NCBI GenBank assembly: GCA_025769875.1
Contig: JAGFNK010000065.1
Coordinates: 96,731 to 160,730, forward strand
Direction of reading: 5' to 3'
Source: Russula earlei
Lineage: Eukaryota; Basidiomycota; Agaricomycetes; Russulales; Russulaceae
Length of the DNA: 64,000 bases
In this document: positions 43,986-54,740 of the stretch, piece by piece
Position numbering within the stretch: the stretch's first letter is position 1
Layout of the letters: every line of letters begins with the position of its first letter
Translations under genes and position numbers: made by a program
The notes under the pieces: model-generated
The model's input: only the letters and a program-made list of their open reading frames with translations
What the model was told of the DNA's origin: nothing
The model's database searches: none

Positions 43986-45213
43986 CTACACTGCTTCAAA
44001 CCAATCATCACTTCTTAGGTCTTCAAAGCTATTTGCAACCTAGCATCCAATCAATCAACAATTCATTTGTGCATATTAGCGTCAAACTCACCCAGTATGC
44101 CAAGATACCAGCAATCAGATCAGGCCATGGCTTAGTAATCACCGGCTGGCCATCAGTACTCCTTGTGGTGCTTAACTGAACTACAGAGGATTGGTTATAG
44201 GAGGCCCCATCATAGTTGTCATCGAGCTTGATGAGAAGGAAGATCCAATCACGTCCATTGGTCAGAGCACCGCGGAGAACCTTTTTCCTAAGATAAAGTA
44301 GGACATTGGACATGTGCACCAGAAGCTAGGAGGATCTACCTACTGAAGAAGCTTTCCACATGCATACATCTCACATACTGCCTGAGGAACGTAGTCCGAG
44401 GGATCGGAAAGCTTGGCTTCTATAACGAAGAAGCCAGATGGCATATGTGACCTGAGAATATGAAGTTGCGGTGATCTCAGAAGAATAGCTGGAGAAGATA
44501 ATGAGTTTGGCGGTCGAGATAAGCCAAGGCAGACTTACCAGCGATGCGTTGACTTCCTACGATAGCAGTGTAGTCTACAAATCCTGAAAGGGTTGACAAA
44601 CTCGATGGGCTGATGGTAGTGGCTGGAACAACGTGTTCCATGTTGAGAACCATGCGCTTAGTTGGGGATAGCATTGCAGATGCGCGGAAGAAGAACGCGT
44701 CAATCCACGCACGGGCGCTTGCTTCGGTCTGAAGGAATATGCGAGTAGCAGAAAGCTTGACGGATCATTACATACCGTCCTAGGAACGAGACTTTCCAAC
44801 AAATGTAATTGACGATACAGGTTCGCAGAAGACCAAAGTTCGCTCTGTCCGAGGGCGGCAGTCGCCGCGATCCGTTCCTCGAAATTGGGCTTCAAATCAA
44901 TAAAGCCAGTAGATATAATTTTCAACTTGGTCAAGTGCTCTGTAGTCATGCTGGAGAAGGTAAGAGACTGTAGGGAGTGAGTTAATGGTAATGGAATGCC
45001 GTTTCGTAGCTCGGGTCATACCTGAGGCCCCTCCAGCTTCGACCCCAACAAAGAGAGCATTGCATCGACCTGCTGATCAAAATCTTCCGAAGGGCCTTCC
45101 TCCTCGTCGGACTCCTCATAGACTATTGATTTCTTCAGCTTAAGAAGAGAATTGTAGGCGAGTTGCAATTCCAGCCCAGTGAGACCGGAGAGTTTACGCT
45201 TCTTAGAGGACAT
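43986..45213 (-). CDS. Intact PD-(D/E)XK nuclease-like protein, multi-exon
   Basis: The only apparently intact non-transposon gene in the repeat region. ATG 45213 opens MSSKKRKLSGLTGLELQLAYNSLLKLKK (basic, with an acidic run ESDEEEG after it). Splicing then gives SLTFSSMTTEHLTKLKIISTGFIDLKPNFEERIAATAALGQSELWSSANLYRQLHLLESLVPRT, then EASARAWIDAFFFRASAML. FVDYTAIVG comes next and, after a 50 bp intron, SGFFVIEAKLSDPSDYVPQAVCEMYACGKLLQ. VLRGALTNGRDWIFLLIKLDD and DGQPVITKPWPDLIAGILAYW follow, ending VANSFEDLRSDDWFEAV (stop 43986-43988). The spacing D ... E-A-K resembles the restriction-nuclease fold. Nuclease function is an inference; the family looks like a multicopy Agaricomycete one. The introns are canonical and no frame break was found. 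Confidence 0.72.
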
Positions 45214-47100
45214 GGCGTTAAATTACGCGGGAGATCGAGAGGGCGCGAGAAGACGACGATAAAATTCCACTAAACGCTATTCCAGCAACTAAACGCTATT
45301 CACACCCAGCAACAGGTTGTGACGCAATCACGTGATATGCAAACAACGCCAAAGTTCGTTAATGCCTCCTCCTTTGTGAGGAGGAACACCACATGTGATG
45401 CATCACACATGACAGACAGGAATGGATAAGTCCAGTCCACTAAAACTCAACTCAGTGGTCAATAAAGGTGAAATATATTGACCACTGAATCAACTCAGCT
45501 CAGATTAGAAATTATTTTAAAACAATTGATTGATTTGTTTTCCTCTCCTCATGCATTGCATTATTGTAAATATGTCAACCCAAACAATTAGAAATTGGTT
45601 GAATGCTTAAGAGAGGGCAGCTCAGTTCCCAAGTTATGTAACCTAAGATGCAACATGAGTCACCCTGAATCACAAGTGGGATTATATACACTTAATTTGC
45701 CCAATCAATTTAGCCTTAGCAGACTTGGATAAACTTAACACGATGGCATATGTTGATACATGGATTTATATTAAAAAAATTGAGACATAAAGTGCATCCA
45801 CAAATATGACACCAAATTTTTAATAAGAATGGTCTACTCATTACATGGCAATAATCAGCCAATGGGGATCATTCACACCTGATGGGGATCAATTGCCTCA
45901 ATGACAGAGACTGACCACACAGATTAAACTCAATGCAAAGATCTGGGCTTTACATTTCATTACAATTTTACTTGAGCCAAATAACATAGTCAGCATTCTT
46001 ATAATATAATTGAATCTTGTTTGTATTTTCCCTCTAAAAACCAAGTCTGTGTTGAAGGCAACTGGCTGTGTATGTCTGATGCCCTTGTTGCAAATAACTC
46101 AAAAGGAATCAGACATGTAACCTGTTCATATTCATATGAATTCAAACTACAACAAGAAAGTCTAAGCCTAGATACTAAGCTACATGCAAGCCTTAGAAGA
46201 CAGGATACAATCATCTGATATACCCTGTGAGTTGAGCTAGCTCTGACAGAGTAAAGATACATTCTGAGTATATGGCATAGCAACTCCAGGGATGTGCATG
46301 TGAGATCATGATGCTGCTGAGACCAAGAAGAGGAGAGAAAGAGTGGAAGAGGAGCAAGAAAGTTACTGAGCACTAGAGCAAAACGCAAGCAGGCAAGAAG
46401 GGAAAGACTGGAAGGCAAGAGGTGAAGATAAAGGAGTTGCAGGTTGAAGGTGGGTTGAGAACTTTGAGATGCAGAGGGTGGTGGCTTGCTGAGTTCATGA
46501 AAACAGAGAAGAAGGGACAAAACAGGTCTCTTGTTCTGACATGTTACTAGAGGGTTTATATATGAGATGTGAACTATGAGAAGGGATATTGGGGGATTGG
46601 GAAGACAGAAAGACACAAGTTGGGAGTGTGAGACATGGATGTGAGACAAGATGAGCCAGAGCAATGACACTGTGAAACAAGGCATAAGTATGAATCTGAA
46701 GCAGTATCATTGACTCAGGTAAACAAAACCAATCAGTAATAAGCAAGTCAAAGGGAACAAATGGAGTTGGAGGCCAAGTAACTAGGGAGTCTGAATTTGT
46801 AGCAAGACACAAACTGAGGAGTAGTGTACAAAGGGTCCACAAAGTGATGATGATGGAAATCATCAGGGCACTGAGCCCTTGCATCTGACTGTCGTGATGA
46901 CAGTGAAAGGCAGCAGAGTGCATCTTAGTGGTCACAGCAATGCAATGCAATGAAAGAGGGTTGAGAGCTGGCTGGGCAGTGAAGGTAGAACTGGTACATG
47001 ATGAAAGAGAGTTGAGAGCAATGATGCAGGGCTGGAATGGGATGCCACCTTACAGTGGGACACTGTGTGACAACATACTAAAGAATAGTGCTTTCAGGTC
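45214..47100. other. Gene-poor AT-rich stretch
   Basis: It holds the direct repeat (c/a)taaacgctattc (about 45270-45302) just upstream of the nuclease-like gene. A short palindrome tcagtggtcaata ... tattgaccactga lies at 45450-45490. No gene is supported; the long open frame at 45999-46685 (-) has the Ser/Leu/His bias of non-coding AT-rich DNA. Confidence 0.4.
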
Positions 47101-49227
47101 AGGTCACATTGACTGCAAAAACTGCTTGACCGAACCTGACCTGACTGATCATGAATGAACTTTCAGTCAAGGTCAAACTGGATTGTAGAATGTCCAGTCA
47201 CAGTCACATCAACTTTCAAGCAAGATAAAAACTGGTCAAGACTGGTCAAGACTGGTTAAGACTGGTGTGCCTGGTGTGCCTGGGATTTCTGTCAAGATTT
47301 CATGGGTTTGAGGACTATGGTCACAGCTTTAGGCAAGCTCTAGACGACCAGTGTGGTGTGTCTGGAGATGCACAAATGTGAAAGAGCAGGGTTGTTGGAC
47401 CATTCAGTGGACATCAACTGAGGAACCAGAGGTGGGAGCAAGAAGGGGAGAGAGGAGCTGGTATCACACACTTGGTTGTTTGAAGTTCTTCATTCAAGCA
47501 GAGGCAGATGTCAAAGCTTATTCTTCTCTCTCTTTACCTTTACTACAGAGTAGCTAAGGGTTTTATATACATGGGGGAAGTACAAAGAGTAGAAGATAAT
47601 AAAGAAAATGGAATGGTGAAAGGGAATCAGAGGATTGGGACCAGGCAAGGTGGTTGAGGGTGTGGTGAGAAATGAATGACACAAACAGATCTGCATGTGC
47701 TTGGACAGACAATGTGGTTGGAATGGTCTACCCTTGAGGATGTCCACGCAAAAATCACCTCCCTCCATGTGCAGACCAAGGAAGCATCTCAAGCAAAACC
47801 ATTTGACTTTGACAAGCGGCTCACTGAAATCTGAGACAAGGAGCTGGCCATGTGTGCAGAGAAGAAGGCTGTGAAGAAGGTTGAACAAGAGAGGGCATGT
47901 CTTGAACATGTGCAGGACGCGGTGGCAATGCTAATCAACAGTGGGGACATGAACATGATGGGCTTCAGTGGGAGAAAGGCTTGAGATGCAAACATGTTGC
48001 ATGAGCTGGGGTGTGGTGTGGGCACATGGTCAGTGGCAAGGGGTGGGCAATGCAGTTGAGGTCTTAACATTGGGTGTGAGGTGGTAGTGTGAGCGTGCAG
48101 TCGGTAGCGAAGGATGGAAGAAATGGAGTGTCACATCACTTTGTCCATCATGGTCCCGCACCCGATTCCGTGACCAGCCATGATTCACCTTAGACCAGAC
48201 CAGATGACTGGTCATAACCTGTCATAGTGTGAACCTCTTCCTATACCTAGATGTTCTGTGTGCGTGTTTGAGGCAGAGGTGGAGACAAGGTGAGATGAGG
48301 TGAGGGAGGAGGCATGGTAGTGATGGGCTGTGGTGCACAAGTGGGTGGGCATGGCAGAATGAACATGAGCACTCGAAAACAGCCTGCAAAGCAGAACAAA
48401 TCAGAAAGCCATAAAAATGAAAGAAAGAAAAAAATGCACATGGCTCAATGTATGAAAATTGCGCATGTGGGAAAAGACACGTTGTGTGTGCATGCCAGGC
48501 AGAGGTGGTGACAGAGTGAGACAAGGTGAGGGAGGAGGCATGGTGGTGATGGCAAACATAGGCTGTGGTGCACAAGTGGGTGGGCTGCAGTATGAATGAA
48601 AATGCAGCCTGCAAAGCAGAATGAATCAGAAAGCCATGAAAATGAAAGAAAGATAAAAAAAATGCACATGGCTCAAGGCATGAAAGTCGCGCTAATGGGA
48701 CAAGATGGGTTGCATGCCATCAGGGTCTTGAGTCTAGGGATTGGCCAGATGAGAGAGAAAAAAAAAAGGTACAGCTTAATGTGTGATGTTTGCACATGTG
48801 GGAAGCTCAGTTGTGTCATCATGGATTCATGTGTCGGCATTTGCCCAGCATGTGTGGAGGGAGGGAGTGCATGAAAGTAGTGCACTGCATGATTCCCAAG
48901 CCAGCAGGAACCCACCTTACAGTGCATGCAACAAGGGTGGTGGTGGAAATGTGGCAGGTGACATGAGAGAGAGGGAAGTGGCAGCATGGTGGCAATGATG
49001 ATGCAAGGGAAAGGTGAGGCGAGTGTGGCTGTTCCTGGGTCAAGAACTGGTTCCAACTAGTCATCCTCCAGTTTTGGTTGGGACTGGTCTGAACTGGTCA
49101 ATTGACTGCAAATGACTGCGTGTAACCGGTCACATGCAGTCTGGTCCAGTTTTTTGAGGATTGGGCAAACCAGCAGCCAGTCACAGTCATGGTCATGCCA
49201 AAATCCTGGGAAAAACTGGACTTAACT
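47100..49227. repeat. Repeat block rich in CTGGTC-type words with an internal tandem duplication
   Basis: Both edges are rich in (a)actggt / ggtcaa words (47110-47275: ggtcaagactggtcaagactgg; 49075-49225: actggtctgaactggtcaat, actggacttaactggac). The middle is purine-rich without convincing ORFs. The edges may be the termini of one element that interrupts the Ty3 fragment beginning at 49228. Confidence 0.4.
48250..48712 (+). repeat. Two-copy tandem repeat of about 230 bp
   Basis: The unit runs tgtgtg(c/t)..tg.aggcagaggtggtgaca ... gaggtgagggaggaggcatgg ... gctgtggtgcacaagtgggtggg ... cagcctgcaaagcaga ... aatcagaaagccat ... atgcacatggctcaa. Copy 1 is about 48250-48480 and copy 2 about 48481-48712, with small indels. 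Confidence 0.8.
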
Positions 49228-50304
49228 GGACTTTGAAGCACCTAACTTAGAGAAGAAGTAGCTATCTCTCTGAGCCAAGCAACAGAAATCATGGACCTCA
49301 AACCCCAACATTTTGCTTTAAAGAAGGAGATCAAGTGTGGTTAGAAGCTACAAATCCACAAACCACTCACCCAAAAGCAAAACTAGCCCCTCAATGCTAT
49401 GGACCATTTAAAGTCATAGCCACATATCCAGTAAATGTTTGCCTTGAATTACCAGAGTCTTGGAGGATACACCTGGTTTTTTACCATTCCCTGATCAAAC
49501 CTTACAAAGAAACCATTGCCCATGGCCCTAACTACTTAAAACCACTGCCTATACTAATAGATGGAGAAAAACAATATGAAGTAGAACAAATCTTAGACTC
49601 TCAACTGTCCCCAAACTGCAAAGGGATTCAATACCTAGTTAAATGGAAAGGATACACCACTGCAGAGATGTTAAGATCTGTTCGATCTTAATACTGACTC
49701 TAGTGAAAGAGTTGCTTGATATAGTTCAAGCACTAAACTTCAAATCCTTTGATATTATCTCAGGAAGAATGAATGTCAGACATGAGAAGGGCCTCTTTCA
49801 CTTAGAGCAGTGACTTGGTTTGAGAGAATGAGAATAATGTGAATTATTTAGAAAGTAAGTCAAGCATAAGGCTCAACTCTTGATACACCTGAGTATTTAT
49901 ACTATATCTTGACAACAACTGATCTGACTTGTATGAAACTTGGGGAGCACATAGCTGAGATCCAATAGTATCCAAAAACAGAGACCACATGTGGAAAGTA
50001 TCAGAAATGACTCACATGTGAGTCATTCTTTCCTAGTATCTGTCATCAATCAAGTAAGCAATCACTAAGCATCAGTCATCCTATCAGTCAGTGATCACTA
50101 AGTATCAGTCAGCAAATCAATAAGCAATCAGTAAGAACAAATGAGTAAGCAAGCATAGGTAAGCAAGCAGACAGGGACACAAATTGAATCCTAACAAGAG
50201 AATACTTGGGAACCAGTGTCTAACCTATCAAAAGTGCAACTACTGGTCAAAGACTTTCATTGGAAATATCCAAGAACAGTTCCCACCAGGGGTTCCCCCT
50301 AATC
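49228..50304 (+). pseudogene. 3' end of a second Ty3 pol (integrase tail and chromodomain), split by a solo LTR
   Basis: It reads DQVWLEATN, HPKAKLAPQCYGPFKVIA, YPVNVCLELPESWRIHLVFYHSLIKPYKE, then the chromodomain YEVEQILDSQLSPNCKGIQYLVKWKGYTTAE. The solo LTR at 49669-50196 interrupts it. Across the insertion the text continues NTWEPVSNLSKVQLLVKDFHWKYP. The 5' part of the element is missing at 49228. On the right it runs into the TIR element at 50305. Confidence 0.83.
49669..50196 (+). mobile_element. Solo LTR (family L2), TSD AGAGA
   Basis: TGTTAAGATCT ... CCTAACA, 528 bp, flanked by AGAGA on both sides (49664-49668, 50197-50201). Taking out the LTR and one AGAGA restores the chromodomain reading T-A-E-N-T-W-E-P. 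The partner copy is the split LTR at 19040/26110-26639. Confidence 0.93.
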
Positions 50305-53052
50305 TTATTGCCGTTTTCAGTGCACTTGGTGGAGCTTGAATTCCACCCAAATTGGTGCAGAAACCCCCTCAAACATGCGGGATGAATATCTCCCTCAAAA
50401 CAGCTTCAATTCATATGAAATTTATTGTCCCTGAATTGCCTGAATGAGGGCTAGGCAGCCCCATTGTTTTCATGAGATTTGAGTGAGAATTGGTGGAGCT
50501 GGACTCAAGCCACCTCCACATGTGTATTAGATGAATTACAACTCAAAATCATGGTCTATATCTATTATTTTTCCCTCATGTTGTACCCATGGGCTGTCTT
50601 GAGGCAGCCCCATAGTGTTTTCGACTCAAGTGTTGTGGTGTGCAACATTGTTCTCAGTGTGATCGGAGTGATGGCCAGCCACTCATTGCCCCTCTCACCT
50701 CTCCATTCTGACCATCCTTTGCCCTCATTCCCACCACACCCACTGTCTCAGCCACATCAGTCGCACCACACCCTTCCAACTTGCATTTGGCCCTCCACAC
50801 CCACAGTCGCAGCCACATGAGTCACACTGCCTATGTCGACCTGCCATCTGTCTTCACCATGCGCCGCCCGCACTCCTTCAGCATGCCAGCTCAGTTAGAA
50901 TACCTCAAGCTCAAGTGGGATCTGGAGGACCTTATCGCCTCCTCGTCAAGACTCCGCATGTGTGACTGGGAAGACGTAGACAAATACTACCAGAGTTTCA
51001 GGGCAATCTGCGGTCCCCTCGTTCATGCATGCTGCCTGTGCTATGAAGATTGCAATGAGTCATTCTGGCTCGGACTCCACCTGGATGACCACCAGATGGT
51101 CTCCCAACGTCTTGGCCCCTGGTGCCCAAATGAACAGCAGAGGCACTTTGTCGATTTCCAAGAAGTATTCAACACACTAGTCAAGATATTCTCTCAGCGT
51201 CCCTGTGACATTCAGCAGGAACGCCAACTCTGCTCTGCAGACAAAGACAAAGACGACTACACATACCCTGCACCCATGCCCACTCCAGCCTCCGTCCCTA
51301 CATCGTGCACCATCACCTCCGCCTTGCCTGCCTTGCCCATCATCCCTGTGGTTCCCACCTCATCTGCTGTTCCTGTCACCTCGTTCACCGCCGCCATCCT
51401 TGGCTCGCCAGCCATCATCGCCTCAGCTCCACCTGCCCTCGCCATCCCAACATTGCCCGCATTTGCCATTGTTGCCACCTCATCTGTCCCCACCACCATA
51501 GCCTCAGCCATGACATTGCCTATCACCACTGTCCCCATCTTTGCCCAACCAGCTCCCATGCCCTCAGTGTCGCCTGCTATGGCCACTGTCTCAGCTCCAT
51601 GCACAACCACCATCTCAACCTTGCCCACCAACGTTTTAGCGCTGCCTGCCACTTCAGCCCTCACAGCCTCGTCTGCCACCCCCACCTTTGTCTCATCTGC
51701 TCCCACGCCCTCAGTCATCTTGTCACCCTCAGTCTCGTCCCTTGCCTCGTCCCTTGCCACAGTAGCCTCAGTCATGCCAGCCACCGACTTCGCATCAGTC
51801 TCCATCTTAGCCTCACCCATACTTGTCAGTTCAGTCCGTCATAGCACCAGCATTGCAGCCACCGCCATCTCCACCCTGCCCTCAGCCTCAGCCTTCTCAG
51901 TCTCAGCTGCCGCCACTGCGCCCCTAGTTTGGCCAGCTGTCTCTGTCTCCATTGCCCCAGCTTCAGATCAGTCAACTGCTGCCACCGCGCTCTTAGCCTT
52001 GCCAGCCGCCTTAGTCTCATCAGCTGCCGCTGTAGCCTCAGCCTCAGCCACTGATGTCTTAGTGCCACATGCTGCCGCCTCCACCACCATCTCACAAGCC
52101 ACCGCCACCATGCCCTTGTCAGCCACAGCCGCCGTTGCCCCTGCGTCACCCTCAGTCGTCGCATCCGCCCCATCTGCCTCCACCGTCGCACCAGCTCAGT
52201 CTGCCGCCACCTTCTCAGTCTCAGCCTCAGTCTTCTCAGTCTCAGCTGCCACTTTAGTAGTTTCGTGCGACACCAGCACTGCCACACCATTGCAACCCCT
52301 CGCCACCAGCACCACCCCAGAAGACCAAGAAGGCCTTGGCCACAAACTTAGCCACAACACGCCACAACAGGAGCAGAAGCCGCCGCCACAAGACGACAGA
52401 TCCCACCCCTGCGCAAGCTGCCCCACGCATCCTCTTTCTCAAGTCCTTGCCACCTACATCTCTATCTACGAACTCATGCTCACTGCCTACGCCTTCGCTC
52501 CTCGTCCACACCTGCTGCCACCACCTGCAATGGAGACGACTCCTGTATATAAAAACACCCTAGCTACTCTGTAGTAGAAAGAGTTCAGAATAGGACCCCT
52601 CTTTGCAACCCACTCCTCTCTGTCTGTGAAAAACAAGAAGGATGGTCAGAATTGAGAGGTGAGAGGGGTGATGAGTGGCTGGCCGTGACTCCAACCGCAC
52701 TGGAAACAATGTTGCACACCACAACACTTGAGTCAAAAACACTATGGGGCTGCCTCAAGACAGCCCATGGGTACAACATGAGGGGAAAATAATAGATATA
52801 GACCATGATTTTGAGTTGTAATTCATCTAATACACATGTGGAGGTGGCTTGAGTCCAGCTCCACCAATTCTCACTCAAATCTCATGAAAACAATGGGGCT
52901 GCCTAGCCCTCATTCAGGCGATTCAAGGACAATAAATTTCATATGAATTGAAGCTGTTTTGAGGGAGATATTCATCCCGCATGTTTGAGGGGGTTTCTGC
53001 GCCAATTTGGGTGGAATTCAAGCTCCGCCAAGTGCGCTGAAAATGGCAATAA
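50305..53052. mobile_element. TIR-bounded element carrying a long gag-like ORF
   Basis: The left TIR (50305-50719) and right TIR (52638-53052) are about 415 bp each and nearly identical in reverse complement. They start TTATTGCC(G/A)TTTTCAG and share cccctcaaacatgcgggatg and cttgaggcagccccatagtg or their complements. They flank a unique core of about 1.9 kb with one long + strand ORF. The outer 5 bp do not match, so no TSD is seen. No transposase is present. The element sits in the tail of the second Ty3 fragment. Confidence 0.75.
50781..52574 (+). CDS. 597-codon gag-like protein with Ala/Ser/Thr/Pro-rich tail
   Basis: Uninterrupted ORF inside the TIR element. Residues about 25-165 look like the capsid-type domain of fungal LTR elements: PAQLEYLKLKWDLEDLI, WEDVDKYYQSFRAICGPLV, CNESFWLGLHLDDHQMVSQRL, VDFQEVFNTLVKIFSQRP. 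Residues about 165-500 are a low-complexity stretch made almost wholly of Ala, Ser, Thr, Pro and Val (e.g. SSLASSLATVASV). The last 90 residues are Gln/Pro/Lys-rich (PQQEQKPPPQDDRSHP). I see no zinc knuckle, protease or RT. The repetitive stretch stays open in other frames as well, so part of the ORF could be composition-driven, but the N-terminal domain has normal protein composition. Confidence 0.6.
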   Translation: MHLALHTHSRSHMSHTAYVDLPSVFTMRRPHSFSMPAQLEYLKLKWDLEDLIASSSRLRMCDWEDVDKYYQSFRAICGPLVHACCLCYEDCNESFWLGLHLDDHQMVSQRLGPWCPNEQQRHFVDFQEVFNTLVKIFSQRPCDIQQERQLCSADKDKDDYTYPAPMPTPASVPTSCTITSALPALPIIPVVPTSSAVPVTSFTAAILGSPAIIASAPPALAIPTLPAFAIVATSSVPTTIASAMTLPITTVPIFAQPAPMPSVSPAMATVSAPCTTTISTLPTNVLALPATSALTASSATPTFVSSAPTPSVILSPSVSSLASSLATVASVMPATDFASVSILASPILVSSVRHSTSIAATAISTLPSASAFSVSAAATAPLVWPAVSVSIAPASDQSTAATALLALPAALVSSAAAVASASATDVLVPHAAASTTISQATATMPLSATAAVAPASPSVVASAPSASTVAPAQSAATFSVSASVFSVSAATLVVSCDTSTATPLQPLATSTTPEDQEGLGHKLSHNTPQQEQKPPPQDDRSHPCASCPTHPLSQVLATYISIYELMLTAYAFAPRPHLLPPPAMETTPVYKNTLATL

Positions 53053-53320
53053 CATGCACCATGACTTCTGTTGATGATTATCTCTATCCCTGCTATCAAA
53101 GAACTTTTCAAAGAACTCCTGTGATCACCTCTACCCAATCAACCACAGCCAGCCTTAGGATGAACACATCTCTGAGAATAGCACAAAGAAATTCCACACA
53201 AACAAACAGACTTCAACTTTTCACATGCAATCCCATTCCATTGACTCTACTCTTTTATTTGAAGAAACAAAGAACCCCTACCCATTGCAGGAGCAACAAG
53301 TCCATAAAGAGGGGATCAAT
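53053..53320. other. Unassigned 270 bp
   Basis: Lies between the right TIR and the next LTR. One short frame (TSVDDYLYPCYQRTFQRTPVI) may be a leftover of the Ty3 fragment or another element; no family is recognised. Confidence 0.3.
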
Positions 53321-54018
53321 GTTGTGAATCAAGGCCAAGACTTGGCCATGCATCATTCTATTTTGCTCAAAGTAGCCATTTCCCACTTTGCATCATCTAT
53401 CTGCTTCTACTTCTAACAACGATTCCCTTCTACAACATAGAACACAATCAATCATTGTCCTCCAAGCCTCTGTGGCACATTTGGACTCCCTCCTCCCTAT
53501 TTGGGTAACCCGCCATGTGCTAACCACATGGCCACTCAGCCACTAAGTCCTGAAACACTGGAAGGACTCCTGGACCTCCTAGAATGACCTGTATGATGTC
53601 ATAAAGCTCCACTGACATCATAGCTGACTGAGCAACTCCACTATGACCTCATATGCTCACCAAGCACTCCACAGAGATATCATTATGATGTCATTGCTCC
53701 ACAAAGCCCCTAATTGTTCTGAGTCACCTATTGGTCTAACACAACAGGTTTATGCCCCTTGAATCTGATTGGAGCAGTCCAAAGAGTCTGAGATAATTTT
53801 GGTAGTTTGTACTCAGCTTTGTAACATGTATATAAGCCCAATGTAGCATGGCAGTCATCAGACTGTCAATTTGTGATACTCTCTCCTTCCAGGGTACTCC
53901 CCACAACTGCTCTGTCTAAAGACTCCCATTGCTCCTGAGGTACTCTTTCACAACCCCCTTATTTAAAGCCCCTTCATTGCTCTGGCCTCTAGTATTTGCC
54001 TTTGCCTCTTGCAACACA
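53321..54018 (+). mobile_element. Diverged LTR of family L3
   Basis: It starts TGTTGTGAATCAAGGCC and follows the L3 LTR at 61036 through cacatggccactcagccacta, gatgtcat-gctccac, gtatataagcccaatg-agcatggcagtc, gtgatactctc and ggtactcccc. It is less similar to the other two L3 copies than they are to each other, so it is older. No TSD could be placed. Confidence 0.72.
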
Positions 54019-54740
54019 TCAGGAAAAATCTCCCATGCTAGCGAGAGTAATGCAAAGTAAGTCAAAGATAATGCGCAATAAGGAGTAATAAGTGACAAAT
54101 AAGTGTCAGTAGACAGCCGATCAATTGGGGGATGGGGCAGATAAGTGTCAATAACATCAATAACCATCAGAAGCCTGGCAAGTAATGCCTGATCAATCTG
54201 GGGGGTCAGGCGGATGTACTCTTTGGTAACAAAATTGAACTATCAGTAGTGAGTAACCAACACTAAGTGCAATAGTGCGCACTAACATGCAATAATACCG
54301 TGTTGGAACTAGCAATACATAAATAACTTTCAATAGTCTCACAATAACTGTCATTACTATGCAAATTGCAGGTAGCTAAGTCTATTAGCAAAAGGATTGA
54401 TATAGAATGTGTGGCAATGCTCCAGAATGGTAAAGGGAGTCAAAGATGGAGGAGTGTCTGGACCAAATCATGGGAACAAGTGGACACTATATACGACAGT
54501 GTTCACTGGGATAACACCTGCAGATTGCTGCCCATTTTGAATCAATCTAGATACCCTATATATATGATGGACATGATCTGGTGTGACTGGAAGCTGTGAG
54601 AACCATTCAACGTACGCAAGGTGAGTTGGAGGTGTGATGTCTGGGGATGGGAAGATGTCATGGATAGCTTTACTCAGTATCTGGAAAAATATGCATACTT
54701 GTGCAACTTGATCCTCTTGGGTAACAGTCAGCTTAGGTTA
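54019..54740. other. Unassigned AT-rich stretch
   Basis: Follows the diverged L3 LTR and precedes the Plavaka 3' end. It has repeated aataa/gtaa words (54050-54130, 54230-54350). No gene is supported. Confidence 0.3.

Noticed and set aside
44360..44560. A frame break in the nuclease-like gene between SQRIA and SGFFVIEAK
   Set aside because: Using the acceptor after attatcttctccag (50 bp intron) joins the frames correctly.
47110..47280. CRISPR-like array from repeated actggtcaag words
   Set aside because: Spacing is irregular, there are no unique spacers, and the sequence is eukaryotic; it is a simple short repeat.
45999..48614. Long - strand frames (e.g. 45999-46685, 48222-48614) as genes
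   Set aside because: Strong Leu/Ser/His/Cys bias from purine-rich or AT-rich DNA, no motifs, no exon structure, and they overlap a tandem repeat.
51205..52290. Several long overlapping open frames on both strands across the Ala/Ser/Pro-rich part of the gag-like ORF
   Set aside because: They are shadows of a low-complexity gcc/tca/acc-rich coding stretch; only the frame at 50781-52574 joins a normally composed N-terminal domain.
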